Shown in pieces: positions 47,628-56,349 of a DNA stretch of 64,000 bases. The notes below the pieces were generated by a model, which ran no database searches, was not told where the DNA came from, and saw only the letters and a program-made list of their open reading frames with translations. A program made the translations under genes and the position numbers. Position 1 is the first letter of the stretch, and each line of letters opens with the position of its first letter. Source of the stretch: Stutzerimonas stutzeri (GTDB lineage Bacteria > Pseudomonadota > Gammaproteobacteria > Pseudomonadales > Pseudomonadaceae); assembly GCF_002890895.1 (NCBI RefSeq), contig NZ_POUL01000008.1, positions 62,001 through 126,000 of the forward strand. The letters are read 5' to 3'.

Positions 47628-50243
47628 TTAAAATCTCTGTGACCGGATTACGTCGATCGTCTGATCGACAAAGCGTTGGCCATCATCGCTTAGACGGTTC
47701 AGATCATTCTCGATTCGCGCGAGATACTCTTCGCCACCATACGACTTAGCAACCCGCCCAAGGATTTTGGCAACGTCGCTGCATCTATATGCGGTTAGAG
47801 CCAGGTCCCCGGCCCTCCAGTTTGACGACATAAATGCTTCGACCAGGCCATGCCGTGCGCTCTTACAGCGATCCCAATCAAAGAAGGGGATGAACTTCAG
47901 GAGCTCGGGTACGTCGTCGGCTTTTGCCAGTTCCCGATAAATTATGGGGAATAAGGCTGCGATCATCAGCGAGACAGGCTTGCGACGAGAGCTAAGCAAC
48001 ATTGGCATGAGCCGGCCTGCTGCATCGGTGAGTGCCTTGTGCGATATTTTCTCCGCATCAAATATGAGCCTCGCGCAGGCGTCGTTGGCCATTTCAGACA
48101 GATCGCAGGCGTATCGCCCTTGCAGGGCGCAAGCGATTTCGTCGATAGCCCCAACGATACGTTGTCGAGCGGCCGAGGGTGCCTTCTCAAAGACGATAAG
48201 GTTCCGGCTCGCGAGCTCGGCGTCGATACCTCGCCCCAACCCCGACCTGGCGGCCCATCCGCCGTCAACTTGCGCGCCGAGAATGCCAAGTAGCAGGGAC
48301 AGAATCTCGGTGTCGTCACCATCGAATCGGCTGTGCAAGCACCTTTCCAGTGCGCGCCCAGCGATATCGTACTTTCGGGCATCGTCGACCTTAGGGATCA
48401 CAGACCTGATGACACAAATGTAAGCGTTAATTGAGAGGCTGCCCTGCAACGCCACACGCACCAGTATATCGACGGCGTTGTCCGGAAGACGCGCGATCAC
48501 GCGCTCACCGATGGCTCCGTCGGACAGCAGTGCAGCGAACTGCTTGTCGTCGGCACGCTCCAGCACACTCACGAGCAGCGCAGTGGATGTCGGTTCGGAC
48601 AGACGCTTTTCGTCCAGAAGCCACAGTATGTCCGCCCCGATGGGGTCGACCGTTCGCGCGAGCAGTGCGTCCCTTCGCGCAGAGGCGTCCGACGAGATCA
48701 GAACATCACGAACAGCTGGCATCCCCCCAACCTCACGCGCCCGCTCGATGAGCGTGGTGCTAAGCCGCTTGGCCTGGAAGTCATTTGCCTCACCAAGCCA
48801 ACGAAGCTCTGCAGCAACTCCCTGGGAGTCCAGCCTGTTGATGATGGGCGTGGCCGCAGAAAGCTGCCGATCCTCGATCAGAAAGGGGAGCATCATCATG
48901 CCAGCCCTATCCGCAAGCTCTCTGTCAACCTCTGTTAGGACGACTCCCATCCTCCTGATGAGCCCTTCGTCCACGGCTACCCGAGCGGTCAGTGCGCCGC
49001 CTTGCGAAACAAGGCGCGCGATGATGTCCGTAGTAGCATCGACAAGCACCTGTTCAACGCGCGGTGCCGCTCCGTTGCCGAGACCTATTGCGATGCTGGG
49101 GATTAAACCTTCGATCGCACCTTTTGGATCGGGTTGTAGCAGCAAACTGACAGCCCCGTCGGGCGCATGCTCGGCGAGATATTCCGCGAGTTGCTCGACC
49201 GCAATCATGCCGGCCGGCATGTTGTGTCCCTGCATTTTCCGCGCGATCGCGCCGACGAAGTCCCAGGCGTCATTGGGGGGTAGACTGCCCGCAGCCCGGC
49301 AGGTGGCCTCGGCCAGTCGAGGTTCCAGCAAACTTATCGCTGCTGCATTGTTGACCATCCCCGAATTGGCAATATCAAACAGCCCCAAGGCGGCGGTGGG
49401 CGTCTGGGGCAGCTTGTCGAGAAGTTCGTCCCACAACAGCGCTATACGCAGAGCTGCCGCGCTGTCTGCGTTACGGTCACCTAGCAGGTTGATTTCACGA
49501 TCGGACAGCAGTCTTGGAACAGGCTCATCGAAGACGCGTCGCACGATAGCCCCCGTCCACCTATGCCGATCAATCTGCGATGAGCGACCGTCCACACGAC
49601 GCCCAGGCCAGTCGGAGAACTTGGCCTTGGCATTCGACGGCGCGAAGACGAGGTCGAGGTCGCGCCCGCCTATTTTTCGGGGCGACAGAGCGAACGTCGA
49701 AAGTGAAAACCGCCGCCGGATGTCGGGCCACAGTGCGGTGAGTAGACGCAAGGCGATCAGCTCTGGGTCAGGTGCGTCAAACACCACTACGGGCTTCGCA
49801 TCTTCGAGGAAAAGCGCCTCAAGCAGTTCGCTCGCGCTGAAAGTTGGGGTGGGAGGAAGCCGCTCTTCAAGCTGTTCCTCAATTTCGATGCGCACCGCAC
49901 TCATCTCAGTCGGCAGTTCGGCCGAACCGAGCAGGTGAAGGATGGGGATGAGCGGCGGGCTGAGCGACCATGTCAGCACATCGATCAATACGCTCTTGGT
50001 TCGGACGCAGCCTGCCCGGGACACGGAGTGATCCTGCCATGTCCTGGCGATAATGTAGTAGGTTCCGCTCGGTAGCGGATAGGCCGAAAGATAGGGGGCG
50101 AATTGCTCCCTGGGGCGTAGGGGGCCGGCCACGTCGGAAAGGCGGTCCACAACTGCCTGATCGTCCTTGGATAATATGACGGACGACGCAAGCAACTGGT
50201 GCCCCTTGCGATAGCCGTGGATCTGTACTTCGGCAATGGTCAC
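47628..50243 (-). CDS. GTPase-associated protein 1 (GAP1-like), double-GTPase system
   Basis: A large protein of 871 residues, last gene of a five-gene operon. I place the start at GTG 50243, four bases after the preceding stop, because the family-like N-terminal domain begins there (AEVQIHGYRKGHQLLASS); an ATG at 50315 would add 24 residues and overlap the GTPase gene. The first about 230 residues form the GAP1-N-like domain with the GYxxGHxLLAxS motif and LPSGTYYIIARTWQD. The remaining middle and C-terminal regions are alpha-helical without enzymatic motifs that I recognise. Family knowledge: GAP1 proteins occur with DO-GTPases in predicted immune systems. Function is untested to my knowledge. 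Confidence 0.8.
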   Translation of the reverse strand: MTIAEVQIHGYRKGHQLLASSVILSKDDQAVVDRLSDVAGPLRPREQFAPYLSAYPLPSGTYYIIARTWQDHSVSRAGCVRTKSVLIDVLTWSLSPPLIPILHLLGSAELPTEMSAVRIEIEEQLEERLPPTPTFSASELLEALFLEDAKPVVVFDAPDPELIALRLLTALWPDIRRRFSLSTFALSPRKIGGRDLDLVFAPSNAKAKFSDWPGRRVDGRSSQIDRHRWTGAIVRRVFDEPVPRLLSDREINLLGDRNADSAAALRIALLWDELLDKLPQTPTAALGLFDIANSGMVNNAAAISLLEPRLAEATCRAAGSLPPNDAWDFVGAIARKMQGHNMPAGMIAVEQLAEYLAEHAPDGAVSLLLQPDPKGAIEGLIPSIAIGLGNGAAPRVEQVLVDATTDIIARLVSQGGALTARVAVDEGLIRRMGVVLTEVDRELADRAGMMMLPFLIEDRQLSAATPIINRLDSQGVAAELRWLGEANDFQAKRLSTTLIERAREVGGMPAVRDVLISSDASARRDALLARTVDPIGADILWLLDEKRLSEPTSTALLVSVLERADDKQFAALLSDGAIGERVIARLPDNAVDILVRVALQGSLSINAYICVIRSVIPKVDDARKYDIAGRALERCLHSRFDGDDTEILSLLLGILGAQVDGGWAARSGLGRGIDAELASRNLIVFEKAPSAARQRIVGAIDEIACALQGRYACDLSEMANDACARLIFDAEKISHKALTDAAGRLMPMLLSSRRKPVSLMIAALFPIIYRELAKADDVPELLKFIPFFDWDRCKSARHGLVEAFMSSNWRAGDLALTAYRCSDVAKILGRVAKSYGGEEYLARIENDLNRLSDDGQRFVDQTIDVIRSQRF

Positions 50244-50247
50244 AGCT

Positions 50248-51090
50248 TCAAAGGCCCACTGCCCAGGCGATCGGGAGGGTGACGTCGGGATCCCGCCGCC
50301 ATCCATCCTCGTCACCTACCGCGACCCATCCCTGGCCATCTATCCCGGCCTCCAGAAAGGCCTGCCGATAGTTAGGGTCGTGCTTCAGGTCGCCGCCGAC
50401 GACGCTGAGGCCGAATATCTGGACGTCGAGATTCTCTAGATCGGCCAGCTTGCCGGCGACGAGCGGGTATTCACGCTCGAGATAGGAGGCGGGGCCTTGC
50501 TCAAACTTGCCCTCATCGACCCTATCCCATGCGGTGACGACGACCGAAAGACGTGGAAGCCCGCCGTCCTCGCGGTTGGCAAGTGAGCCCTCGAGAAAGC
50601 GGATCAGCTCACACAGCATCACCTGTGTTGGGAGCCCCTGATCCTCCTCTCCACCGAGCTTCTCCAGCATTTTGCGCGATGTCACCCAATCGAGTGGCCT
50701 GACATCCTGGTCGGAATCAACCCGCACGAAGAGCAGTGCGGCGTCCGCCCGCCGCAGTTCGTTCATCCAGTCCGGGGCAATTTCGCTGTCGATGACGGCC
50801 TGGCGCCAAAGCTCGCCCGAGATGTCGGGTACTACGACTCGGGATCGCGGCCCGTCCTTTATCGCTGCTACGACGACCTCGAAGTCGCGACGGGAGTCGC
50901 TGTGTTCGGAGCGCGGCGCGAAGCCTCCCTCGAAAAGGTGGTCAGTAACCTCGAGCACGAAGTTGATGTCTTCGGGCTGCTCTGCGGCATGTAGTGCGCC
51001 GGTTCCGTCGTCTAACGCCCGCCATAGACGGCCAATATAGTTGGTCTTACCCGAGTCTGGGCCGCCAAGCAGCATAATTGATCGGCTCAT
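50248..51090 (-). CDS. GTPase of the double-GTPase system (DO-GTPase1-like)
   Basis: A 280-residue P-loop GTPase: Walker A GGPDSGKT at residues 9-16, G3 motif DISGE at 89-93, and a G4-like TAWD at 186-189 in place of NKxD. It has no transmembrane helix. It overlaps the next GTPase gene upstream by four bases (ATGA). In predicted double-GTPase systems two such proteins are encoded side by side and are thought to form a nucleotide-switched complex that controls an effector; this is inference here. Confidence 0.82.
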   Translation of the reverse strand: MSRSIMLLGGPDSGKTNYIGRLWRALDDGTGALHAAEQPEDINFVLEVTDHLFEGGFAPRSEHSDSRRDFEVVVAAIKDGPRSRVVVPDISGELWRQAVIDSEIAPDWMNELRRADAALLFVRVDSDQDVRPLDWVTSRKMLEKLGGEEDQGLPTQVMLCELIRFLEGSLANREDGGLPRLSVVVTAWDRVDEGKFEQGPASYLEREYPLVAGKLADLENLDVQIFGLSVVGGDLKHDPNYRQAFLEAGIDGQGWVAVGDEDGWRRDPDVTLPIAWAVGL

Positions 51091-52118
51091 CGGTCCCTCC
51101 TATAGCTCAGATAGGCGCGATCGGCCTCGGTCGGATCGCTCGAATTCCAGAAGGTCGGTCGCTCGGCCGGTTTCCCGACGGTTAAGTCGATCAGATCGGC
51201 TATGCCAAATCCCGCCGGCACGTTGTCCGGATTGTCGGAGAACGGAGCGACGCCCACTATCTCTGCCCTCGCGTTGCGCCGGGCGAGCTCCGTCTGCAAG
51301 CGGTTGACCACGTTGTCGGCGAGGACATGCAAGTCCCGGTGAGTAACCACTATCATCAATCGTGGTGCATGGCCGTCCAGCATAGTGTTCAGACGCCCCG
51401 CGAGCTGTCCCACACGGGCGATGAGGCCCTGACGTTTCTCGATGTCGGCGAGCGTGCGGCCATCGAGCACGATCCAGATAGCCTCAGCAGACTTCATGAA
51501 GTCCAGCCGATCTGATCGGGCCGTATTGACGAGCGCCTGTGTCCATTCCCCTGGTACGTCGGGAAGCGCCATGTCGACGCGTCGCCCGTCAGAAAGCCTG
51601 ACGAGTCGGAGGTGCAGGAAACCCGGACCATGATCGTCCGCTAACTCGGTGTGGACCGTCATCTGCTCCGGCACCTCTCCGTTATTCCAATCGCGGGCAC
51701 CGCGAGCGATATCCTCGAAAGCCGCCAAGCTTCTGCTGTCCGCGAAGGACCAGCCCTCCAGCATTGCATGCGAAACAAGCAGGTACAGGCTGGCCAGGCA
51801 CGCCGTTTTTCCGGACTCTGGATCGCCGAGGATGCCAACCACATTGACGTATCTGGTGCCCATTAAGGCATTCAGATCCTCCAGTCCGAGCGACCGACTA
51901 GACGCAAGTGCGCTCATGCGCACCGGCTGAGTAAGTACAGGGGAACCCAGTGGGTCAGCGGACTGTGAAGCTATATCGTCATAATCAGCGACATCCGAAG
52001 GCGTCGCACCGGCTCCGTCCTGGCGAGCACGGTTAGTGCAGCTTGACAGGTCGCGCTCGAGTGCACAGAGTCCCGTCTCGTCGACGGTACATCCTTCGAA
52101 TCGGCACGATCCGCTCAT
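51087..52118 (-). CDS. Second GTPase with N-terminal Cys cluster (DO-GTPase2-like)
   Basis: A 343-residue protein. The first 27 residues contain four Cys (positions 5, 10, 18, 27), which could bind zinc. After a flexible linker the GTPase domain has Walker A GDPESGKT at 98-105, G3 DVPG at 187-190 and a G4-like THRD at 259-262. It is coupled on both sides by four-base ATGA overlaps, to the helical-domain gene upstream and the first GTPase downstream. The pair and order fit the double-GTPase conflict-system architecture. Confidence 0.82.
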   Translation of the reverse strand: MSGSCRFEGCTVDETGLCALERDLSSCTNRARQDGAGATPSDVADYDDIASQSADPLGSPVLTQPVRMSALASSRSLGLEDLNALMGTRYVNVVGILGDPESGKTACLASLYLLVSHAMLEGWSFADSRSLAAFEDIARGARDWNNGEVPEQMTVHTELADDHGPGFLHLRLVRLSDGRRVDMALPDVPGEWTQALVNTARSDRLDFMKSAEAIWIVLDGRTLADIEKRQGLIARVGQLAGRLNTMLDGHAPRLMIVVTHRDLHVLADNVVNRLQTELARRNARAEIVGVAPFSDNPDNVPAGFGIADLIDLTVGKPAERPTFWNSSDPTEADRAYLSYRRDR

Positions 52119-53143
52119 ACCTTGCCCGTGCCTTGCGACATCAATCTGATGAGCGTTGCTTCCAGCAGCGCCCGTTCACCCCACTCCGAAACTCGCCGCT
52201 TCAAGGGCGCACCCGACCCATCCACTTCGCCAGTGGCCAATGCATGGAGAAGAGGGAAAACGGAAGGATGGGCGAGGGCATTGGCTCTGATAACTGCGGC
52301 GCTGAGTGCCGCACGGTCGTCGCCGATTGCCGCAAGTAGTTCCGCCAGGTCGAGTTCAGGATCCTGGTCCAATGTGCGGAGGACGATCTCGCGATGTACC
52401 TCGCAGGGAAGACGACGAAGCATCCTTGCACCTTCGATGCCGGCGGCGACTATCCGCGTTGGCTCGGCGATCTCGGATAGTTGTTTTTTTAGCAACCTGC
52501 TACGTCCTAGCTGCGCCCACCACAGAAAATCTAGCTCCTCGCGATCCAGTGCGGCATTGCGACGCAGCGCTTCAACCGTACCGGCCATCGCTTCTTTGAA
52601 ATCATTGGTCGCCACATTGTCCGCATCAATGGTGATCTCTACATCGGACGGGTCGGGGACACTGATCCGCTCTCTTGCTTTCTCAGCCGATGTTGCACTC
52701 AAGTCGGTAGCCGCAGTGAGAACTTCGCGGCGAAGATTCTCGCGTCGTTCGGGCGTCAGTACCGGTTGATACGAAAGTGCGGACCAAAGCGCAGCGGCAT
52801 AGACATCGACGTACGACCACCCCGTGGCACCCGGGGGGGTACTTAGGATGGAAACCATCGCCATGCCAGCACAGACGCCAACGTCCAAAGGGCGCTCCTC
52901 ATAGAGGAAGGATGGCGACTTCTTCTGGATGGCTGCCTGAACCTCATCGCCTAGCGCTTGTGAAGGGGTGCCCTTGCCACTAAGAACCTCGGCAACATCT
53001 GCTGCCCTAGAGACGATGCTCGCAGTAGTTCTGTCCTTCCGCCAACTCGTTGCGAGGCTGGTCGCCGCCGCACGACGGGAATCCACATCGCTATCGCTTA
53101 CAGTGACGCCGGAGATCCGCATGTGAACCGCAATATTGTTCAT
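52115..53143 (-). CDS. GTPase-associated helical-domain protein (GASH-like)
   Basis: A 342-residue, mainly alpha-helical protein with no enzymatic motif. The segment EELDFLWWAQLGRS (about residues 205-218) followed by a helical C-terminal half is what I recall for GTPase-associated system helical proteins, which accompany DO-GTPases. Its start codon overlaps the phosphoesterase stop (TAATG), implying coupled translation. It probably acts as an adaptor between effector and GTPases. The family call rests on context plus this motif. Confidence 0.7.
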   Translation of the reverse strand: MNNIAVHMRISGVTVSDSDVDSRRAAATSLATSWRKDRTTASIVSRAADVAEVLSGKGTPSQALGDEVQAAIQKKSPSFLYEERPLDVGVCAGMAMVSILSTPPGATGWSYVDVYAAALWSALSYQPVLTPERRENLRREVLTAATDLSATSAEKARERISVPDPSDVEITIDADNVATNDFKEAMAGTVEALRRNAALDREELDFLWWAQLGRSRLLKKQLSEIAEPTRIVAAGIEGARMLRRLPCEVHREIVLRTLDQDPELDLAELLAAIGDDRAALSAAVIRANALAHPSVFPLLHALATGEVDGSGAPLKRRVSEWGERALLEATLIRLMSQGTGKV

Positions 53144-54507
53144 TACCGCGCCCCGTCCTTTCGCTCGCCAATTAATTGATCGATCATCTTCTCGACTTCC
53201 CCCAGCTTTCCATTTCGGACAAGCATGTCGAATAACCTGCGTTCCAGCCCCTGCGACATCCGGTCATCAAAGTTTTCCGGAAGAGCGTCCAGCTCCACTA
53301 GGATGCGTAGGCGCTCTCCTTCGAGCAGGTCGCGGAAGAACCGGAGCCTAGCGGTCTCGTAACCTTCTGCCTTCGGTTGCATGGACTGCGGCTCTCCTTC
53401 CAAGGACTCCATCGGGATCATTTCGATAGTAGGTACCACGGAAGATGCGCTCTCTTCGGCAACCGGTGCATCTGTAAGTTGAGCCGCCGTAGGAGCGTCC
53501 GGACGGTCCGCCTTGCGGAAAAACGGACATGCCAACCGGAAGTTGGGATCCTTTCCGCCCAGCCGCTTATCATCGGCCTCGAAACAGGTGCGTTTCGCAT
53601 TCCATGCCCTGGGATGCATCGTCACTGACAGTCCGTCGATTTCTTCATCCCAGTCGAATTCTATTATGTTGTACGTGAAGGTGTAGATGTCGTTGGACTT
53701 GTAGGGGACGGTAGCGCCGGCAGCAAGCATCATCACGTCGCAGCCCGTCTCGACATTGTCGATCGATACCATCGGGTCGTGTTCATGGCCAGATATGAAA
53801 ATCCGAGCTCGGCTGCGGATGTAATCCCGCACCTGATCTTGATCCTTGTACCAGTTCAACGGGTGGTGAACGAGGACAATGTTCTCCACCCCAGGTGTGG
53901 GGGGGATGGTGAATTGGCGTGCTCCTATCATCAACTCTGGGTACTCGTCACGCTCTCCACCATGGCAGAGGAGGGAAGAATTGAACCTTATGAAGCGGAT
54001 CGCTCGCCCAGGCGCGAGGTTCACTTCCATCTCGGACGCATACGCGCCTTCGTTATTGAGGGGGCAGTTGTAGCCAAAGCTAAAGCGGCCGTAGTCCTCG
54101 AACCGAGCGAAGAGAGCTGCCCGATCTGTTGGGTTGTTTAGGATCTGCTCGTATTCCGTAGGGCCACCCGCACGAATATGGTCGAGGATCTGCTGCCCGG
54201 AGAACGACAGCTTTGAACGGTCGAGATCATGGTTGCCCGGCACCATCTGAACACGATGGATCTCCACGCCGACACTTGCTGCCAGTTCATCTAGCCATTT
54301 TCCGGCAACCTCATATTCCGTCCATTTTCCCGACTGGGTAATGTCGCCGGTGACTAGAATGCCGTGGGCGCTCCCGCCCGCTATTTTCGAGACAACTTCT
54401 TTAGCGTCGGCGATCAGTTGTTGTTTGACGTCACCGTGGATATGAATCCGATCATCCTTCTCTTGACCGAAATGGATGTCGGAGACGTGAACAAAGACTG
54501 CTGGCAT
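53143..54507 (-). CDS. Calcineurin-like phosphoesterase, first gene of the GTPase operon
   Basis: A 454-residue protein from ATG 54507, chosen because agagggg sits eight bases upstream and the metal motif begins ten residues in; ATG 54564 is an alternative. The binuclear metallophosphatase motifs are complete: DIHFG (10-14), GDIT (54-57), GNHD (91-94), HHP (214-216) and GHEH (240-243). After residue 330 comes a low-complexity linker rich in Pro, Ala, Glu and Ser, then a 75-residue helical tail (GERLRILVELDALPENF onward) resembling an effector-associated adaptor. It is the likely effector of the system, perhaps a nuclease or cyclic-nucleotide phosphodiesterase. Confidence 0.82.
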   Translation of the reverse strand: MPAVFVHVSDIHFGQEKDDRIHIHGDVKQQLIADAKEVVSKIAGGSAHGILVTGDITQSGKWTEYEVAGKWLDELAASVGVEIHRVQMVPGNHDLDRSKLSFSGQQILDHIRAGGPTEYEQILNNPTDRAALFARFEDYGRFSFGYNCPLNNEGAYASEMEVNLAPGRAIRFIRFNSSLLCHGGERDEYPELMIGARQFTIPPTPGVENIVLVHHPLNWYKDQDQVRDYIRSRARIFISGHEHDPMVSIDNVETGCDVMMLAAGATVPYKSNDIYTFTYNIIEFDWDEEIDGLSVTMHPRAWNAKRTCFEADDKRLGGKDPNFRLACPFFRKADRPDAPTAAQLTDAPVAEESASSVVPTIEMIPMESLEGEPQSMQPKAEGYETARLRFFRDLLEGERLRILVELDALPENFDDRMSQGLERRLFDMLVRNGKLGEVEKMIDQLIGERKDGAR

Positions 54508-54574
54508 ATGATCCCCTCTTAACGGTCCTGTAGCGCTAGATGCCGCCAGTTTGCTATTCGACATCTTCCGTGCC

Positions 54575-55345
54575 TCAGAGGCCTTGTATGGTTCGGCACT
54601 GGGGAAACCCCGAGCAGCCCCAAAATTGATGCCCTGCTTTTGCTCCCGATTTAACGGTGCGTATCAGCAGCGCGCCGCCACATTTCGGGCATTGCCGTTC
54701 GGCTGTTGGATCACTCCGGCGTTTAAGGTTTTGCACATGCTCGCGGTGGGTGGCGAGGGTCGGTGCGCGGCGGCCGGTTTGCAGGGCGTGCAGCATCGCG
54801 TCGACTTCAGCCTCGCTGAATCGCTGTTGTTGGAATGACTTGATATGGCGGATAAAGCCAATGCCCTGGGTCACGTTGGCCGGCACCTCGGTTTTGAAGG
54901 TGCTACCGCCGACAAAGGTGATCACCGAGTGCAGGTGCTCGGGGTTAACGCCAAGGGTGGCTTCCAGAGCTTTGAGGTGTTTGTAGTTCTGCCGCAGCGG
55001 GTTCTGGAACTTGAAGGTGCGTTTGTAGAGCTTCTGCGTCCACTGCGCCTGCTTCTCGCTGCCGAATATCCAGCCACTCATATTCTTCGTTTCCAGCACG
55101 AAGATGCCGTAGGGCGAGAGGAATACGTGGTCGATCTGCGTGGTGCCGTCTGGGGTGTTCAGCGTGACGTTGTGCAGGCGGCGGTAGGTCTGCTTATCCA
55201 GCTGCCAATGGGCAAACAGCCGCACCAGGAGTTCGCCGATATGGCCCTTGGCCCACGGCGATTTGAGCAGGCCGATCAGCAGCATCAGCGGGATAAACCA
55301 GCCGAGCGTGCCCCAGACCTTCGCGATGATCGGGGTGAAGTCCAT
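54575..55345 (-). CDS. NERD nuclease-like protein with topoisomerase-type zinc finger
   Basis: A 256-residue protein: an N-terminal membrane helix (about residues 11-27), a NERD domain with PD-(D/E)xK-like residues (IGELL at 37-41, Asp 72 in TQIDHVF, and Glu 85/Lys 87 in LETKN), and a C-terminal four-Cys zinc finger (CPKCGGALL and WGCSGFPQC) like those of bacterial topoisomerase I. It is probably a membrane-tethered DNA nuclease or DNA-binding protein. It lies 68 bases upstream of the phosphoesterase gene in the same direction, so it could share transcripts with the GTPase operon. Confidence 0.82.
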   Translation of the reverse strand: MDFTPIIAKVWGTLGWFIPLMLLIGLLKSPWAKGHIGELLVRLFAHWQLDKQTYRRLHNVTLNTPDGTTQIDHVFLSPYGIFVLETKNMSGWIFGSEKQAQWTQKLYKRTFKFQNPLRQNYKHLKALEATLGVNPEHLHSVITFVGGSTFKTEVPANVTQGIGFIRHIKSFQQQRFSEAEVDAMLHALQTGRRAPTLATHREHVQNLKRRSDPTAERQCPKCGGALLIRTVKSGAKAGHQFWGCSGFPQCRTIQGL

Positions 55346-55531
55346 TTCTTAACCTTCAGTAATCCTGAGTTATCTGGATATTACCGAAAGTAAGCGTAAG
55401 TGGACGAAAGTATTCAATGACTCGTCTAAGCCGGGCCATTGCCCCAGGTTGTTTGCAAGAACTCGGGCCAGTATATGTGGATATGCACCTGGTTGGGCTC
55501 GCCGCTGAGCCTGACTAAACCACTGAGAAAG

Positions 55532-56270
55532 ATGATGCGTATTCACCTGCTGTCCGACCTGCACAATGAGTTCAGCCCATTTTCTCCAGAGCCCCTGGAC
55601 TGTGATGTGGTCATTCTGGCGGGCGACATCGATGTCAAAGCACGCGCTGTTGAATGGGCCAGGCAGTCCTTCCCTGGGCCGGTACTGTACGTGCCCGGTA
55701 ATCACGAGTTTTACGGCGGGCACCTGACGAATACCCTGCAGAAACTAAGAACGACGCAGGATGATCGCGTGCGGGTGTTGGATCGTGATGAAGTGATCTT
55801 GGCCGGCGTGCGTTTCCTTGGGGCGACCATGTGGACGGATTTCGCCGCTACCGGTAACCCGCCGATGGCGTGCATGACTGCGCAGAGTTCTATGAATGAC
55901 TTCCGACAGATCCGCACAGAAAGCTACAGGCGCATCCGGCCCGCTGATTTGGTTGCCCAGTCAGTGCAGACGAAAGATTGGCTGCGCATGAAGTTGTCGG
56001 AGCCATTTGGCGGGCCAACGGTGGTGATCACCCACCATGCGCCGACGCTACGCTCTCTTCAGGGCAACCCCCATGCCGGCACTCATATGGATGCCGCGTA
56101 TGCCAACCGCTGGGAAGGTCTTATGGGGGCCGAGCAGATGGCACTGTGGGTATGGGCATTCACACATTGCCGTCGACTATGACATGGCAGGTACACGTGT
56201 GGTCTGCAATCCAAGGGGGTATCCGGGCGAAGAGACTGGCTTTCGCTCGGATTTGATCATTGAGGTATAG
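55532..56270 (+). pseudogene. Metallophosphoesterase gene with a C-terminal frameshift
   Basis: From ATG 55532 (MMRIHLLSDLHNEFSPF) the frame has the metal motifs SDLHNE, AGDID, GNHEFYGG and HHAPT. It then leaves the family frame near 56150 and stops at 56182. The expected last motif (GHSHIAVDYDMAGTRVVCNP) continues in another frame to 56270. Inserting two bases at about 56152, where GTATGGGCAT would be GTACATGGGCAT, restores WVHGHSH. A two-base deletion is the simplest explanation; a sequencing error is possible. Confidence 0.8.
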
Positions 56271-56290
56271 CCCGCTGGGGTAACGCAAGA

Positions 56291-56327
56291 ACAAAAGCAC
56301 AAGGCCCGGATTTACCGGGCCTTGTGC
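56291..56327 (-). terminator. Strong hairpin terminator between convergent genes
   Basis: A perfect 13-bp stem (gcacaaggcccgg / ccgggccttgtgc) with a 5-base loop. On the minus strand it follows the DUF3037 gene and runs into ttttgttctt, so it ends the restriction-HipA-DUF3037 operon. Confidence 0.88.
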
Positions 56328-56349
56328 AGAGCAGGAAAGCTGCTTGAGG

